Origin: Bradyrhizobium sp. AS23.2
Lineage (GTDB): Bacteria; Pseudomonadota; Alphaproteobacteria; Rhizobiales; Xanthobacteraceae
DNA length: 64,000 nucleotides
Reading direction: 5' to 3'
Assembly (NCBI RefSeq): GCF_001908185.1
Contig: NZ_LGHM01000148.1
Location: forward strand, 16,648-80,647
Made by a program: the position numbers and the translations under genes. Shown piece after piece: positions 34,362 to 42,025 of this stretch. Each line of letters begins with the position of its first letter. The first letter of the stretch is position 1. The notes beneath the pieces were generated by a model that saw only the letters and a list, made by a program, of their open reading frames with translations, was not told the origin of the DNA and did no database searches.

Positions 34362-34658
34362 ATGGCGAAGATGACGAAGACTCAGTTGATCGATGCAATT
34401 GCCGAGGGCACGCAGCTCTCGAAGAACGACGTGAAGTCGGTCATCGAGTACATGGCGACTGTCGGATACAAGGAGCTCAACGAGTCCGGCGAGTTCGTCA
34501 TTCCAGGCTTTGTGAAAATGTCGGTCGTGAACAAGCCTGCGACCGAAGCCCGGATGGGCGTTAATCCCTTCACGAAGGAGCCGATGCAGTTTGCGGCAAA
34601 GCCGGCGAGCAAGTCGGTCAAGGCATCGCCGCTCAAGGTGGCCAAGGACGCTGTCTAA
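34362..34658 (+). CDS. HU-family DNA-binding protein
   Basis: A 98-residue HU/IHF-like protein. MAKMTKTQLIDAIAEGTQLS starts the dimerisation helices and GVNPFTKEP is the tip of the DNA-binding arm, where housekeeping HU has GRNPxTG. The Ala/Lys-rich tail (KPASKSVKASPLKVAKDAV) is an extension. The altered arm and tail mark it as a divergent HU paralogue, probably a nucleoid protein for special conditions. Confidence 0.92.
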   Translation: MAKMTKTQLIDAIAEGTQLSKNDVKSVIEYMATVGYKELNESGEFVIPGFVKMSVVNKPATEARMGVNPFTKEPMQFAAKPASKSVKASPLKVAKDAV

Positions 34659-34852
34659 GGGCTGGCGACGTCGTTGCGGCGGTCTCCTCAGCGGAGCACC
34701 GCAACGACCGCCGCGGCGAACTTCGGGAAACGGACTCTTTCCCGGAGGATGACGCTTTTGGGGACGGTCGCCAGCAGGACTGAATTCGGCCGGACAACAT
34801 GCGGAACGAAAACTCGTTCCAGCGCGGCTGACGCGCCGACGGCCGAGGATGC

Positions 34853-35029
34853 CTATTCTCGCGGCGATCGTGGTTGCCGCCCCGATCTGTGGGTTTCTTT
34901 TGCACCGATAGCGAGGCGCCGCTCGTAGTGGCGGGCCAACTCAAGGAGCCGCTTCTTGATGACGGGATCTGCCTTCTCGGCGAGGTCCCGAACCGTCCTG
35001 AGGCGTTCTCGGCAAAACTCATCATCCAT
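34853..35029 (-). CDS. Small charged helical protein
   Basis: A 58-residue ORF, MDDEFCRERLRTVRDLAEKA then DPVIKKRLLELARHYERRL. Highly charged helix of a type common as short orphan proteins in Bradyrhizobium. The C-terminal 18 residues are disordered. Function unknown. Confidence 0.65.
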   Translation of the reverse strand: MDDEFCRERLRTVRDLAEKADPVIKKRLLELARHYERRLAIGAKETHRSGRQPRSPRE

Positions 35030-35204
35030 CGGCGCAAACTCGGTTAGACAATGCCGAGTTTAGTTTTGCGCATCCAGGCGACGTATGAAGAAGCTCACAC
35101 GTGCCCGGAAAGTTGTGAGTTCCATGCCGATGTCCGGATGAAGGCAGGAAGCGGCTGCGTCGGCCAAGAGATTCAGGACGCGCCAGGCAATCAGAAGCGC
35201 AAAG

Positions 35205-35376
35205 AAAAACCCCGTGCTTTCGCACGGGGCTCTCTTGCCGACGGCGATGGGATTTCAGCGCCTAGCCGTCAGCAGTGCCTCTAACTTAAGGTTGAAAATC
35301 CAGAGATCAACAGCGCCGCGGTGACGTAGTATGTTCGTCATGCGGCGCTGCCATGTGACCGGGCGCTGAAATCCCC
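35205..35376 (-). ncRNA. Candidate structured small RNA
   Basis: On the minus strand: GGGATTTCAGCGCC (+ 35362-35375) pairs perfectly over 14 bp with GGCGCTGAAATCCC (+ 35249-35262); inside, AGCGCCGC and GCGGCGCT form an 8-bp hairpin around 35307-35350; then CCCCGTGCGAAAGCACGGGG plus TTTTT (+ 35209-35233) is a textbook terminator. No ORF fills the space. The architecture (closed long-range stem, inner hairpin, intrinsic terminator) suggests a small RNA of about 170 nt. No family is recognised and no promoter is convincing. Confidence 0.5.
35209..35233 (-). terminator. Intrinsic terminator of the candidate sRNA
   Basis: On the minus strand an 8-bp stem CCCCGTGC / GCACGGGG with a GAAA tetraloop is followed by five T. 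Confidence 0.85.
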
Positions 35377-35504
35377 AGCCTTCATGTGTCCTTGCAGCGC
35401 CGGAAAGGTTCAAAGCGAGTGCCCAGGAAATCCTGGAACGGGGGGGCTGGACTTTTTGTTCTCATTTTGTTCTAGTGAGTCACGTTGCATGTTGGAGGTG
35501 ACTT

Positions 35505-35642
35505 ATGACCATCGAGAAACAGCGCGAAGTGATCAGGCTCTGGAATCAGCTCAGGAAGGTCGAGGGCCCGGCCGCAGAAGAACTCCGCATCCAGATCCTC
35601 GAATGCTTTTCGGAGAAGGCTGGCACGAAGCGAGCGGCTTGA
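35505..35642 (+). CDS. 45-residue helical protein
   Basis: The ORF starts MTIEKQREVIRLWNQLRKVE and ends AGTKRAA. GGAGGTG lies 5 bases before ATG. It is predicted wholly helical. Upstream, GGAAC (35435) and GTT (35458) have about the spacing of an EcfG-type general stress promoter, but the -10 is one base off consensus (TGTT). Function unknown. Confidence 0.6.
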   Translation: MTIEKQREVIRLWNQLRKVEGPAAEELRIQILECFSEKAGTKRAA

Positions 35643-35852
35643 GGGGCGGCGGCTGATATCGACGACATGCGGCAGCCGCCAAGCGCACTCTCACTCTGGT
35701 GGCGCACGCATGATCGGCGTCTTGCGAAGAGCTGCGCGCGAGGAGCAACGACGTCGTCAATTCCGAAGCAGTCGTGGTTGGCGACGTTGCGCTCACGTAT
35801 GGTTGCCGCCGATGGCCGAGGAACAAACCGTTGCGATTAGCGTTCGCGCAGC

Positions 35853-36020
35853 ATGACATGTCCGCAATGCTCCAAGCCGATGACCGCGAACTCCAGCAAC
35901 AGCTTTCGATGCGAACCTTGCCGCGAGATCGTCATCGTGTTCGCGGTCGTCTCGAAATTCCTGCCAGCGAAGAGTCCTGCCGCCGAAGACGCGATAGCGA
36001 GCGTCTTCATCGATCGTTAG
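35853..36020 (+). CDS. Small zinc-ribbon-like protein
   Basis: A 55-residue ORF: MTCPQCSKPMTANSSNSFRC then EPCREIVIVF. Two CxxC pairs (C3-x2-C6 and C20-x2-C23) form a probable zinc knuckle, followed by a hydrophobic helix. The same frame continues past its TAG into a Ser/Asp/Phe-rich segment (36021-36137) duplicated at 36308; see findings. Function unknown. Confidence 0.6.
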   Translation: MTCPQCSKPMTANSSNSFRCEPCREIVIVFAVVSKFLPAKSPAAEDAIASVFIDR

Positions 36021-36035
36021 GAATCGCTCCGCCCT

Positions 36036-36092
36036 GATTTTCTCGACTCCGATTCGTTCTTTGAGAACGAAATGGAGTCGGATGTAGAACAA
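36036..36092 (+). repeat. Coding-like duplicated segment, copy 1
   Basis: Encodes DFLDSDSFFENEMESDVEQ in frame; about 80 percent identical in bases to 36308-36364 (DFFDSDSFFENKMVSKLEQ). Half of the differences are at third codon positions, as in duplicated coding DNA. Copy 1 continues to a stop at 36135-36137. Confidence 0.6.
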
Positions 36093-36307
36093 GTCGTGGC
36101 CCAGCCGATCTCGATGCGGACGCGCTTGTCAGAATGATTCAGCGTGATGCTTCGCACAGCCCTGTCCTCATGCGCGCGGCTGCGCAAACGCAAGCCGCCG
36201 GTGCCGCCGCCAGGATCGAAGTCCGACGACGCCATGTGATGTAGGTTCATTGCGATCGTGCGTTCGTTCGCGCGATCGATACCGCTTGTTAAGGGACGAC
36301 CCGCGCC

Positions 36308-36364
36308 GATTTCTTCGATTCCGATTCGTTCTTCGAGAACAAAATGGTGTCGAAGCTGGAACAA
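36308..36364 (+). repeat. Coding-like duplicated segment, copy 2
   Basis: Second member of the pair at 36036. It continues in frame into the 37-residue ORF and its ATGA overlap with the GrlR-like gene, which argues that at least this copy is translated. Confidence 0.6.
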
Positions 36365-36457
36365 AGCCGATCGGCCGAGCGCCAGAACCTTCTCGTCGCC
36401 GTCTCGACGCTCGCCCTGTCCGGCGCTATCGTCGCACCGATGGCGGGCGGATCATGA
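36344..36457 (+). CDS. 37-residue ORF coupled to grlR-like gene
   Basis: MVSKLEQSRSAERQNLLVAV then STLALSGAIVAPMAGGS. Its stop overlaps the next start as ATGA, indicating translational coupling. The open frame extends upstream to 36293 (including DFFDSDSFFENK) but without a standard start codon, so the N terminus is uncertain. The C-terminal half is one hydrophobic helix. Confidence 0.5.
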   Translation: MVSKLEQSRSAERQNLLVAVSTLALSGAIVAPMAGGS

Positions 36458-36804
36458 AGAACGGCCTCTATTCCATCCACATCCACATGCTCGACGGCGT
36501 GAGGGGCCGCGACAGCGGCGTGCTGATCTTGCGGGATGGCGTGCTGCTCGGCGGCGGGCCGTATTTCTGGTCGCGCGGCTCCTACACGGTCGGCAACGGC
36601 ACCTGGAAGGGCGAGCTTGCCACCAACCAGCATTCGCCGTTCCCCGACGCCTTCGTACGTCCGCTGTTCGGCGGGCAGGAGGTGACGAGCGGCTTTTCCG
36701 GGACGTTCAGCGACGACGAAGCCGAGGTGTTCGGCACCGTGCTGGTGGCGGGCCATCGCAGCCTCAGCTTTCGCGCGACCCTGAAGCGGCTCGTCGAGAT
36801 CTGA
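36454..36804 (+). CDS. GrlR-like regulatory protein
   Basis: A 116-residue small beta-barrel protein. MKNGLYSIHIHMLDGVRGRD and GVLILRDGVLLGGGPYFW, then GTWKGELATNQH and FGGQEVTSGFSGTF, match the GrlR fold, first known as the negative regulator of the LEE type III secretion genes. In rhizobia such proteins are not tied to secretion loci, so the role is open; lipid or regulator binding is possible. Its start overlaps the upstream 37-residue ORF. Confidence 0.8.
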   Translation: MKNGLYSIHIHMLDGVRGRDSGVLILRDGVLLGGGPYFWSRGSYTVGNGTWKGELATNQHSPFPDAFVRPLFGGQEVTSGFSGTFSDDEAEVFGTVLVAGHRSLSFRATLKRLVEI

Positions 36805-36954
36805 GGCGCGCGAACCCCTAACGAATGCTTGCACGGAGGCCGATAATCCAATTGGGTTAGGTTAAAAGCCCAATCGCGTTGCGCTCGCCGCGGGTTAGGA
36901 TAGGTGTCTGGCAAAGACGAGCAAGAAACAACTTTGCCAAGAAGCAGCTTTGTC

Positions 36955-37152
36955 ATGACACCTTTTTCAGAACCGACTTTTTATCAAGGTGACCGGCACA
37001 CCTACCGGCGCGTCGCCGTCGTCGGCTCGCTCTTCTGTCTCGCTTTCGTGGTGATCAGCTTCTCGCTGCGGCCGCAGCTCGAGGACACGCGTGTCGCGGT
37101 CAAGGCCGACAGGCTGGTGCGCACGGCCGGCCAGGCGTCGCACGCGAACTAG
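36955..37152 (+). CDS. Small single-helix membrane protein
   Basis: A 65-residue protein: MTPFSEPTFYQGDRHTYRRV, a transmembrane helix (AVVGSLFCLAFVVISFSL) and a basic C-terminal tail with KADRLVRTAGQ. A GAAGCAG stretch precedes ATG 36955. The type is common in Bradyrhizobium; function unknown. Confidence 0.65.
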   Translation: MTPFSEPTFYQGDRHTYRRVAVVGSLFCLAFVVISFSLRPQLEDTRVAVKADRLVRTAGQASHAN

Positions 37153-37274
37153 CGCTCGTCGCTATTGATGTGATCGTCGGCAGCCGTGTCCCGGCAAGTG
37201 GTGCCGCGGGTCGCGAGCGCGACGAAGCCGGCAAAGCCGGACAGGTTCAGCAAGACTTCGAGCCACGCGGGCAT
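37149..37274 (-). CDS. 41-residue membrane protein
   Basis: MPAWLEVLLNLSGFAGFVAL then ATRGTTCRDTAADDHINSDE. AGGAGAG lies eight bases before ATG 37274, a convincing ribosome-binding site. One amphipathic/hydrophobic helix and a polar tail. It overlaps by 4 bp the end of the convergent preceding gene. Confidence 0.6.
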   Translation of the reverse strand: MPAWLEVLLNLSGFAGFVALATRGTTCRDTAADDHINSDER

Positions 37275-37347
37275 GTCGGGTCTCTCCTGCGCGAGGACGA
37301 TGTCAACGTGCTCGCGCGGCTCCAGTTCCGGGCTTTCGAGTTCCCGC

Positions 37348-37611
37348 TTAGCCTGGCGTCGGATGCGGGGAGGAGGGATTGAGCCGCCGGCTGAGGGTCG
37401 CAATGGACTGGCTCGACGGCGTTTCCTCGAGGAATTCGGCGATCGCCCGTGCCAACTCGACGTCGCTCATCGGCGACGGAGGTTGGCGCAGCGCACCGAC
37501 ACCGAAGTAGCCGACGATCTCGTCGTAATGCTGATCTCCGGATTTGGTAACGAGCCTGCGGATACGGGCCGGCAACGCGGATATCGGCAGGCGGTCTTTC
37601 CTCCCTGGCAT
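37348..37611 (-). CDS. Small hypothetical protein
   Basis: An 87-residue protein (MPGRKDRLPISALPARIRRL at the start) with IVGYFGVGALRQPPSPMSDV and helical SDVELARAIAEFLEE. No domain is recognised. A hairpin resembling a terminator lies just upstream (37667-37702), so expression may be conditional or from a nearby promoter. Confidence 0.5.
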   Translation of the reverse strand: MPGRKDRLPISALPARIRRLVTKSGDQHYDEIVGYFGVGALRQPPSPMSDVELARAIAEFLEETPSSQSIATLSRRLNPSSPHPTPG

Positions 37612-37666
37612 ACGCCCCGTTGGCAGCCATGACTGTCTACTGCCATTGGCTCCCGCGAAACTGAAA

Positions 37667-37702
37667 ACCCCGCCAGCATCGCAAGGACGCTGACGGGGTT
37701 CT
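37667..37702. terminator. Bidirectional terminator-like hairpin
   Basis: AACCCCGCCAGC and GCTGACGGGGTT form a stem with one mismatch, loop about 11 bases, flanked by A and T tracts on both sides, so it could act in either direction. Confidence 0.55.
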
Positions 37703-37873
37703 TCGTGCTGTCGCCTCACCCGGATGGCGGAGGCTCCCGCACTTGAAGGTTCAATACATGCGAGGCGATTTCGTTCCCTTCGCGTCGAAATTTATTCGAC
37801 CGCTTTCGGTTCCGCGCCGCGCGCAACCATCACCCGGCGCCGGCGTTGTTTTCGAGTTGCGAAGGAGGAGATC

Positions 37874-38161
37874 ATGAAGAAGACACTGGCAGTCCTGGCC
37901 ACTGTTGCAACGGTCGGCGCGGCCGCGATAGCGGCGCCTGCGCCGGCAGAGGCGCGCGGCATCGGCCCGGGCCTCGCGTTTGGCCTCGCCGCCGGCGCAA
38001 TCACGGCGGGTGCGATCGCCGCATCCCATCCGTACGGCTATTATGGTCCGGGCTACGGCTACTATGGCGACCCCGGCTATTATTACGGGCCTGGCCCGTA
38101 CGCTTATTACGGCGGCGGCCCGGTCTACTACCGGCACCACTATTACCGCCATCACTGGTAA
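37874..38161 (+). CDS. Gly/Tyr/His-rich secreted protein
   Basis: A 95-residue protein with a signal peptide (MKKTLAVLATVATVGAAAIA), a Gly/Ala hydrophobic segment and a C-terminal half of Y-G-P-G-Y-G-Y-Y repeats ending RHHYYRHHW, which may bind metal. A strong GAAGGAGGAG ribosome-binding site and a downstream intrinsic terminator make it a clear single-gene unit. Function unknown. Confidence 0.85.
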   Translation: MKKTLAVLATVATVGAAAIAAPAPAEARGIGPGLAFGLAAGAITAGAIAASHPYGYYGPGYGYYGDPGYYYGPGPYAYYGGGPVYYRHHYYRHHW

Positions 38162-38178
38162 CGGCTGAACAAGCGAAA

Positions 38179-38206
38179 AGCCCGGAGCGATGCTCCGGGC
38201 TTTTTT
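38179..38206 (+). terminator. Intrinsic terminator
   Basis: AGCCCGGAGC-GAT-GCTCCGGGCT followed by six T, 17 bp after the Tyr-rich protein gene. Confidence 0.92.
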
Positions 38207-38240
38207 CGTTCGCGTTTCTTGTTCGCGATGAACGGATGTC

Positions 38241-38405
38241 CTACGGCCAGAGCGAGGGCCGATCGACCTTGCGGGCATTCTCGAGCGTCGAGACGAAATA
38301 CTCTTCGCGCTCGCGCTTGAACTTCTCTTGCGTGGCACGGAAGGCGGCGACACGGGCGGCGATCTCATCGCGTTCGCGGGCTTTGCGTTCTTCATCTTCG
38401 GTCAT
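38241..38405 (-). CDS. 54-residue charged helical protein
   Basis: MTEDEERKARERDEIAARVA then AFRATQEKFKREREEYFVST. A highly charged continuous helix ending KVDRPSLWP. AGGGG lies upstream; ATG at 38405 is preferred to the in-frame ATG two codons earlier. Convergent with the Tyr-rich protein gene. Function unknown. Confidence 0.7.
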   Translation of the reverse strand: MTEDEERKARERDEIAARVAAFRATQEKFKREREEYFVSTLENARKVDRPSLWP

Positions 38406-38668
38406 GTCCATCCCCTCGATTCACACTCGAACCATCTGTGCACTACTGAACTCAAGCAGTGCCGCCGCATCGCGTTGAGTCGCATTCAACACATGCATTG
38501 GCGCTTCCGATTGGGGCGTCAATGGGGAGGAGGCATTGCAGGATTGTGATAAGCGAAGGTCTGCAAAGATCGCCGGCAAAAGCGCGCAAGCGACAAGCTT
38601 GTTGACGCACTTATCCACCGGCGCGGACATGCTATAGAGCGATACTTGGCACGACGGATGGCTTGCCC

Positions 38669-39430
38669 ATGATTGCATCAGACCTTCGCAGCGGCGTTGA
38701 GCGACTCGGCGATATGATCGCCGAAGCGAAGACCATCGTGCCGTTCACCGGCGCCGGCATCTCGACCGAATGCGGCATCCCCGACTTCCGCTCACCGGGC
38801 GGAATTTGGACACGCTACCGTCCGATCCAGTTCGACGAATTCGTCGCCAGCCAGGAGGCCCGCGACGAGTCCTGGCGCCGGCGCTTTGCGATGGAGGAGG
38901 TCTTCGCGGCGGCCAAGCCCGGCCGCGGTCATCGCGCACTCGCCTCGCTCTACCGCGCCGGCAAGATTCCCGCGCTCATCACCCAGAACATCGACAATCT
39001 GCACCAGGCCTCGGGCTTCGCCACCGAGCACGTGATTGAACTTCACGGCAATACCACTTATGCGCGCTGTATCGGATGCGGGAAGGCCTATCAGCTCGAC
39101 TGGGTGAAGCGCCGTTTCGACGAGGAGGGCGCCGCACCCAACTGTACCGTGTGCGATGAACCGGTGAAGACTGCCACGATCTCCTTCGGTCAGATGATGC
39201 CCGATGATGAAATGCAGCGCGCCACCGAGCTGTCGCAGCATTGCGATCTCTTCATCGCGATCGGTTCTTCGCTGGTGGTGTGGCCTGCGGCGGGCTTTCC
39301 GATGATGGCGAAGAATTGCGGTGCGCGTCTGGTGATCATCAATCGCGAGCCGACCGATCAGGACGACATCGCCGACCTCGTCATCCGCCACGACATCGGC
39401 GAAGCACTCGGGCCCTTTGTCGGCAATTGA
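38669..39430 (+). CDS. NAD-dependent protein deacylase (sirtuin)
   Basis: A 253-residue Sir2-family enzyme. NAD site: PFTGAGISTECGIPDFRSP; TQNIDNLHQ; catalytic His in VIELHGNT; zinc ribbon C-x2-C ... C-x2-C in ARCIGCGKAY and NCTVCDEP; GSSLVVWPAA near the end. It removes acetyl or other acyl groups from lysines, typically on acetyl-CoA synthetase in bacteria. ATG at 38669 is chosen over TTG 38663. Confidence 0.95.
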   Translation: MIASDLRSGVERLGDMIAEAKTIVPFTGAGISTECGIPDFRSPGGIWTRYRPIQFDEFVASQEARDESWRRRFAMEEVFAAAKPGRGHRALASLYRAGKIPALITQNIDNLHQASGFATEHVIELHGNTTYARCIGCGKAYQLDWVKRRFDEEGAAPNCTVCDEPVKTATISFGQMMPDDEMQRATELSQHCDLFIAIGSSLVVWPAAGFPMMAKNCGARLVIINREPTDQDDIADLVIRHDIGEALGPFVGN

Positions 39431-39638
39431 GGCATCAATTTGATTCGCGGCTGTGCAAGCTGTTCATAGGTTCCGTCGAAACTCTTTTTTATCTATGCCT
39501 CTCAACCGGGAGTGTTATCTTTTGAGTCGGAAGATTCGCATCGCGTCAGTTGAGAAGATTCTCTGAAGGTTCTCTAAAGACGCGTGATTCGACGCCGCCA
39601 ATGAGGCGGGGTGCATGGAATGTGTGGGGTCCGGGGTT

Positions 39639-40298
39639 ATGGGGTCGTCGGACGGATTTGAGTCCAAAAAGGTCGGAGTTCCCGCGCCAGGCGCATCGCC
39701 GGGGCGGATGGCGTCGGGCGAACACTGCGGTGGTCGCGATAGCGCACTCAGTCCCTTCACCGGTCTGGGTGAGGCCGGCGCCAACCTCGTCGAGGTCACC
39801 GGCGTCATCAAATGGTTCGACGCCTCGAAGGGCTACGGCTTCATCGTTCCCGACAACGGCTGGCCCGACGTGCTCCTGCACGTCACCGTGCTCAGGCGCG
39901 ATGGCTTCCAGACCGCCTATGAGGGCGCACGCATCGTCGTCGAGTGCATCCAGCGTGCCAAGGGCTACCAGGCGTTTCGCGTGGTCTCGATGGACGAGTC
40001 CACCGCGATCCATCCGGCGCAGATGCTGCCACCGCGCACCCACGTCACGGTCACCGCAACCAGCGGGCTGGAACGGGCCCAGGTGAAGTGGTTCAATAGG
40101 CTGCGCGGCTTCGGCTTCCTGACCTGCGGTGAGGGCACGCCCGACATCTTCGTGCACATGGAAACGCTGCGCCGCTTCGGCATGACCGAGTTGCGGCCGG
40201 GCCAATATGTCCTGGTCCGCTTCGGGCCCGGCTCCAAGGGCATGATGGCGGCCGAAATCCATCCGGAGACTGGCTCGCCAGGATTGCAATCGCACTAA
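39639..40298 (+). CDS. Double cold-shock-domain protein
   Basis: A protein of about 219 residues with two cold-shock domains. CSD1: TGVIKWFDASKGYGFIVPDN and DVLLHVTVLRRDGF (RNP1 and RNP2). CSD2: ERAQVKWFNRLRGFGFLTCG and DIFVHMETLRRFGM. The first 60 residues are low-complexity. Such duplicated CspA-like proteins are typical of Rhizobiales and act as RNA chaperones. ATG at 39639 follows GGGGTCCGGGG; ATG at 39615 is possible. Confidence 0.92.
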   Translation: MGSSDGFESKKVGVPAPGASPGRMASGEHCGGRDSALSPFTGLGEAGANLVEVTGVIKWFDASKGYGFIVPDNGWPDVLLHVTVLRRDGFQTAYEGARIVVECIQRAKGYQAFRVVSMDESTAIHPAQMLPPRTHVTVTATSGLERAQVKWFNRLRGFGFLTCGEGTPDIFVHMETLRRFGMTELRPGQYVLVRFGPGSKGMMAAEIHPETGSPGLQSH

Positions 40299-40423
40299 CG
40301 GCCGCGGATATCCAATTCCCGCAATCGTGAGCAGAGGTGCGCTGGCCAAGCCGCGCTCCTCTGGCGTTTGTCATGATCGCCGCGTAAGGACTGTTCCAGC
40401 CCCACGCCCTCGAGTGCTGTCCC

Positions 40424-40936
40424 ATGCGTTTTGCCTTGCGCTTTGCCATCAACCTTGATCGAAAGGCGGCCTGGTCCGTCCCGACACGGGGCTGGCTCGC
40501 CGCCATCCTCGTCCTCGCCGGCCTTGCGATCGCCAGCGCACCCGCCGGCGCAGCCAGCTTCCAGCCGCTCGAGATCGCCACCAAGAATGGCGTGCAGGTG
40601 TTCTCGGTGGAAATGGCGACGACCGAGCAGGAGAAGCAGACCGGCCTGATGTACCGCAAGGAACTGGCCGACGGCAAAGGCATGCTGTTCGATTTCAATC
40701 CCGAGCAGGAAGTGTCGATGTGGATGAAGAACACTTACGTCCCGCTCGACATGATCTTCATCCGTGCCGACGGCCGCATCCTGCGCATCGCCGAAAATAC
40801 CGAGCCGCTGTCGACCAAGATCATCTCGTCGCAGGGGCCCGCCCGGGCCGTTCTGGAGGTGGTGGCGGGAACGGCGCAGAAATACGGCATCCGGCCGGGC
40901 GACCGCGTCGCGCATCCGCTGTTCGGCAGCAAATAG
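40424..40936 (+). CDS. DUF192 family exported protein
   Basis: A 170-residue protein. A hydrophobic N terminus (GWLAAILVLAGLAIASAPAG) serves as signal or anchor. The DUF192 core is clear: EKQTGLMYRKEL, KGMLFDF, VSMWMKNTYVPLDMIFI and YGIRPGDRVAHPLF. The family is periplasmic and of unknown function. It lies just upstream of tRNA-Pro. Confidence 0.93.
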   Translation: MRFALRFAINLDRKAAWSVPTRGWLAAILVLAGLAIASAPAGAASFQPLEIATKNGVQVFSVEMATTEQEKQTGLMYRKELADGKGMLFDFNPEQEVSMWMKNTYVPLDMIFIRADGRILRIAENTEPLSTKIISSQGPARAVLEVVAGTAQKYGIRPGDRVAHPLFGSK

Positions 40937-41019
40937 GGGCACCGGGCAGGGGCATTGCCGGCCTTAGGAAGCTTGCTGGCGCCTCGGGAAGCGTGTATCG
41001 ACGGGGCTCGCCGGACATT

Positions 41020-41096
41020 CGGGGTATAGCGCAGCCTGGTAGCGCGGCAGTTTTGGGTACTGCAGGTCGTTGGTTCGAATCCAGCTGCCCCGACCA
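41020..41096 (+). tRNA. tRNA-Pro (anticodon TGG), site of island insertion
   Basis: A 77-nt gene including CCA. Acceptor CGGGGTA pairs with TGCCCCG; the anticodon arm GCAGT-TTTGGGT-ACTGC gives TGG; T arm GGTTCGAATCC. The last 46 bases (41051-41096) are repeated exactly at 46955-47000, so the 3' half was the attachment site and was rebuilt by the incoming element; the tRNA stays intact. Confidence 0.98.
41051..41096 (+). repeat. attL: 46-bp tRNA-derived direct repeat
   Basis: From TTTTGGGTACTGCAGGTCG to the CCA end of tRNA-Pro, identical to 46955-47000. Flanking bases differ on both sides, which sets the repeat limits. Confidence 0.95.
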
Positions 41097-41258
41097 AAAC
41101 ATCAACAAAATAAATGGTTTGTTGATGTTTCTCAGCTGGGCAACTTGCAGTGTCTCGTACTGCAGGTCGTGTGCAGAATCCCTCGCAAATTCTAGTGCTT
41201 TCCTCGCATCGGCATTCGGCAGTGCCACTTGGGGACCCGCTGGGGACCCGTTTTCTAT

Positions 41259-41519
41259 TTAGCTGCGCCCGCGTACGAGGACGCGCACAGGTTCTGGGGG
41301 TCTGATTTCATTCTGGATAAGGTCCGCTTGCCATTGCAGAACCTCGTCCAGGAAGAAGCCGACCCGCATTGGAGCGATCGAGTACATTTTAGGAAAAGTG
41401 CCTTCCTTCACTTTCCGCTCGAGGGTCGACCGACTGGTCGGTACTCTCCTCAAGACGTCCCTGATCGAGATCATTCGCCGTACACCCGATGCCCTGTCGG
41501 GTGGGTCCGCTCTTTTCAT
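41259..41519 (-). CDS. AlpA-family phage regulatory protein
   Basis: An 86-residue protein with the AlpA/excisionase winged-helix pattern: MISIRDVLRRVPTSRSTLER, KVKEGTFPKMYSIAPMRVGF, then DEVLQWQADLI. AlpA-like proteins activate excision or integrase genes of prophage-like islands. ATG 41519 follows GGAGATGGCA. It is divergent from the XRE gene, with 140 bp between them. Confidence 0.88.
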   Translation of the reverse strand: MKRADPPDRASGVRRMISIRDVLRRVPTSRSTLERKVKEGTFPKMYSIAPMRVGFFLDEVLQWQADLIQNEIRPPEPVRVLVRGRS

Positions 41520-41659
41520 TGCCATCTCCGAGCTTGTCCGGCTTTCGTGCCGGCTCCCTGGGTTGATCGCTTCAGCCCAACGCAAATGAAATTGAGTCCA
41601 CAAAATATGTCGACTATGGACCGTGGTTTTATAAACAGCAAAATGGTCGCCTCCTTCGC

Positions 41660-41935
41660 ATGGATGGCCGGCGACTCGTTGCTTGGAATCTCCGGAGGCA
41701 TCGTGTCGAGCGCGGCCTCTCGCAGGAGAAGCTGGCTGTGGATGCCCAAATCGACCGTACTTACGTGAGTAGCTTGGAGCGGGGCCTCGAAAATCCGACC
41801 GTTTCGGTACTGGATAAGCTGGCTGCAGCGCTCTCGATTTCGATAGCGGATTTTTTTTCGAGTACCGTCACGCGGAGAGCGACCTCCAAAGCCGCTATCC
41901 GCAGGACGTCGAACGAAATCGACATAGCGGTCTAA
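41660..41935 (+). CDS. XRE-family transcriptional regulator
   Basis: A 91-residue helix-turn-helix protein: WNLRRHRVERGLSQEKLAVD, DRTYVSSLERGLENPTVSVL, DKLAAALSISIADFF. Size and sequence resemble generic XRE repressors and the controller proteins of restriction-modification systems. It is convergent with the nuclease-like gene at 42026; no methyltransferase is present. Confidence 0.9.
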   Translation: MDGRRLVAWNLRRHRVERGLSQEKLAVDAQIDRTYVSSLERGLENPTVSVLDKLAAALSISIADFFSSTVTRRATSKAAIRRTSNEIDIAV

Positions 41936-42025
41936 AAGCATCGGGTTCTCGGTTTATCAGGCCGAACACAGGCTACCTGCCGCAAACGACAACGCTCCCC
42001 TTCGGCCTCGCCGCACCGTCGCCTG

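Noticed and set aside
40821..41228. Minus-strand frame containing GQLDSNQRPAVPK
   Set aside because: This peptide is the well-known false translation of tRNA-Pro genes; it recurs at attR for the same reason.
41097..41258. Search for an integrase remnant just inside attL
   Set aside because: Neither strand shows tyrosine-recombinase motifs (R...HxxR...Y); no remnant can be claimed.
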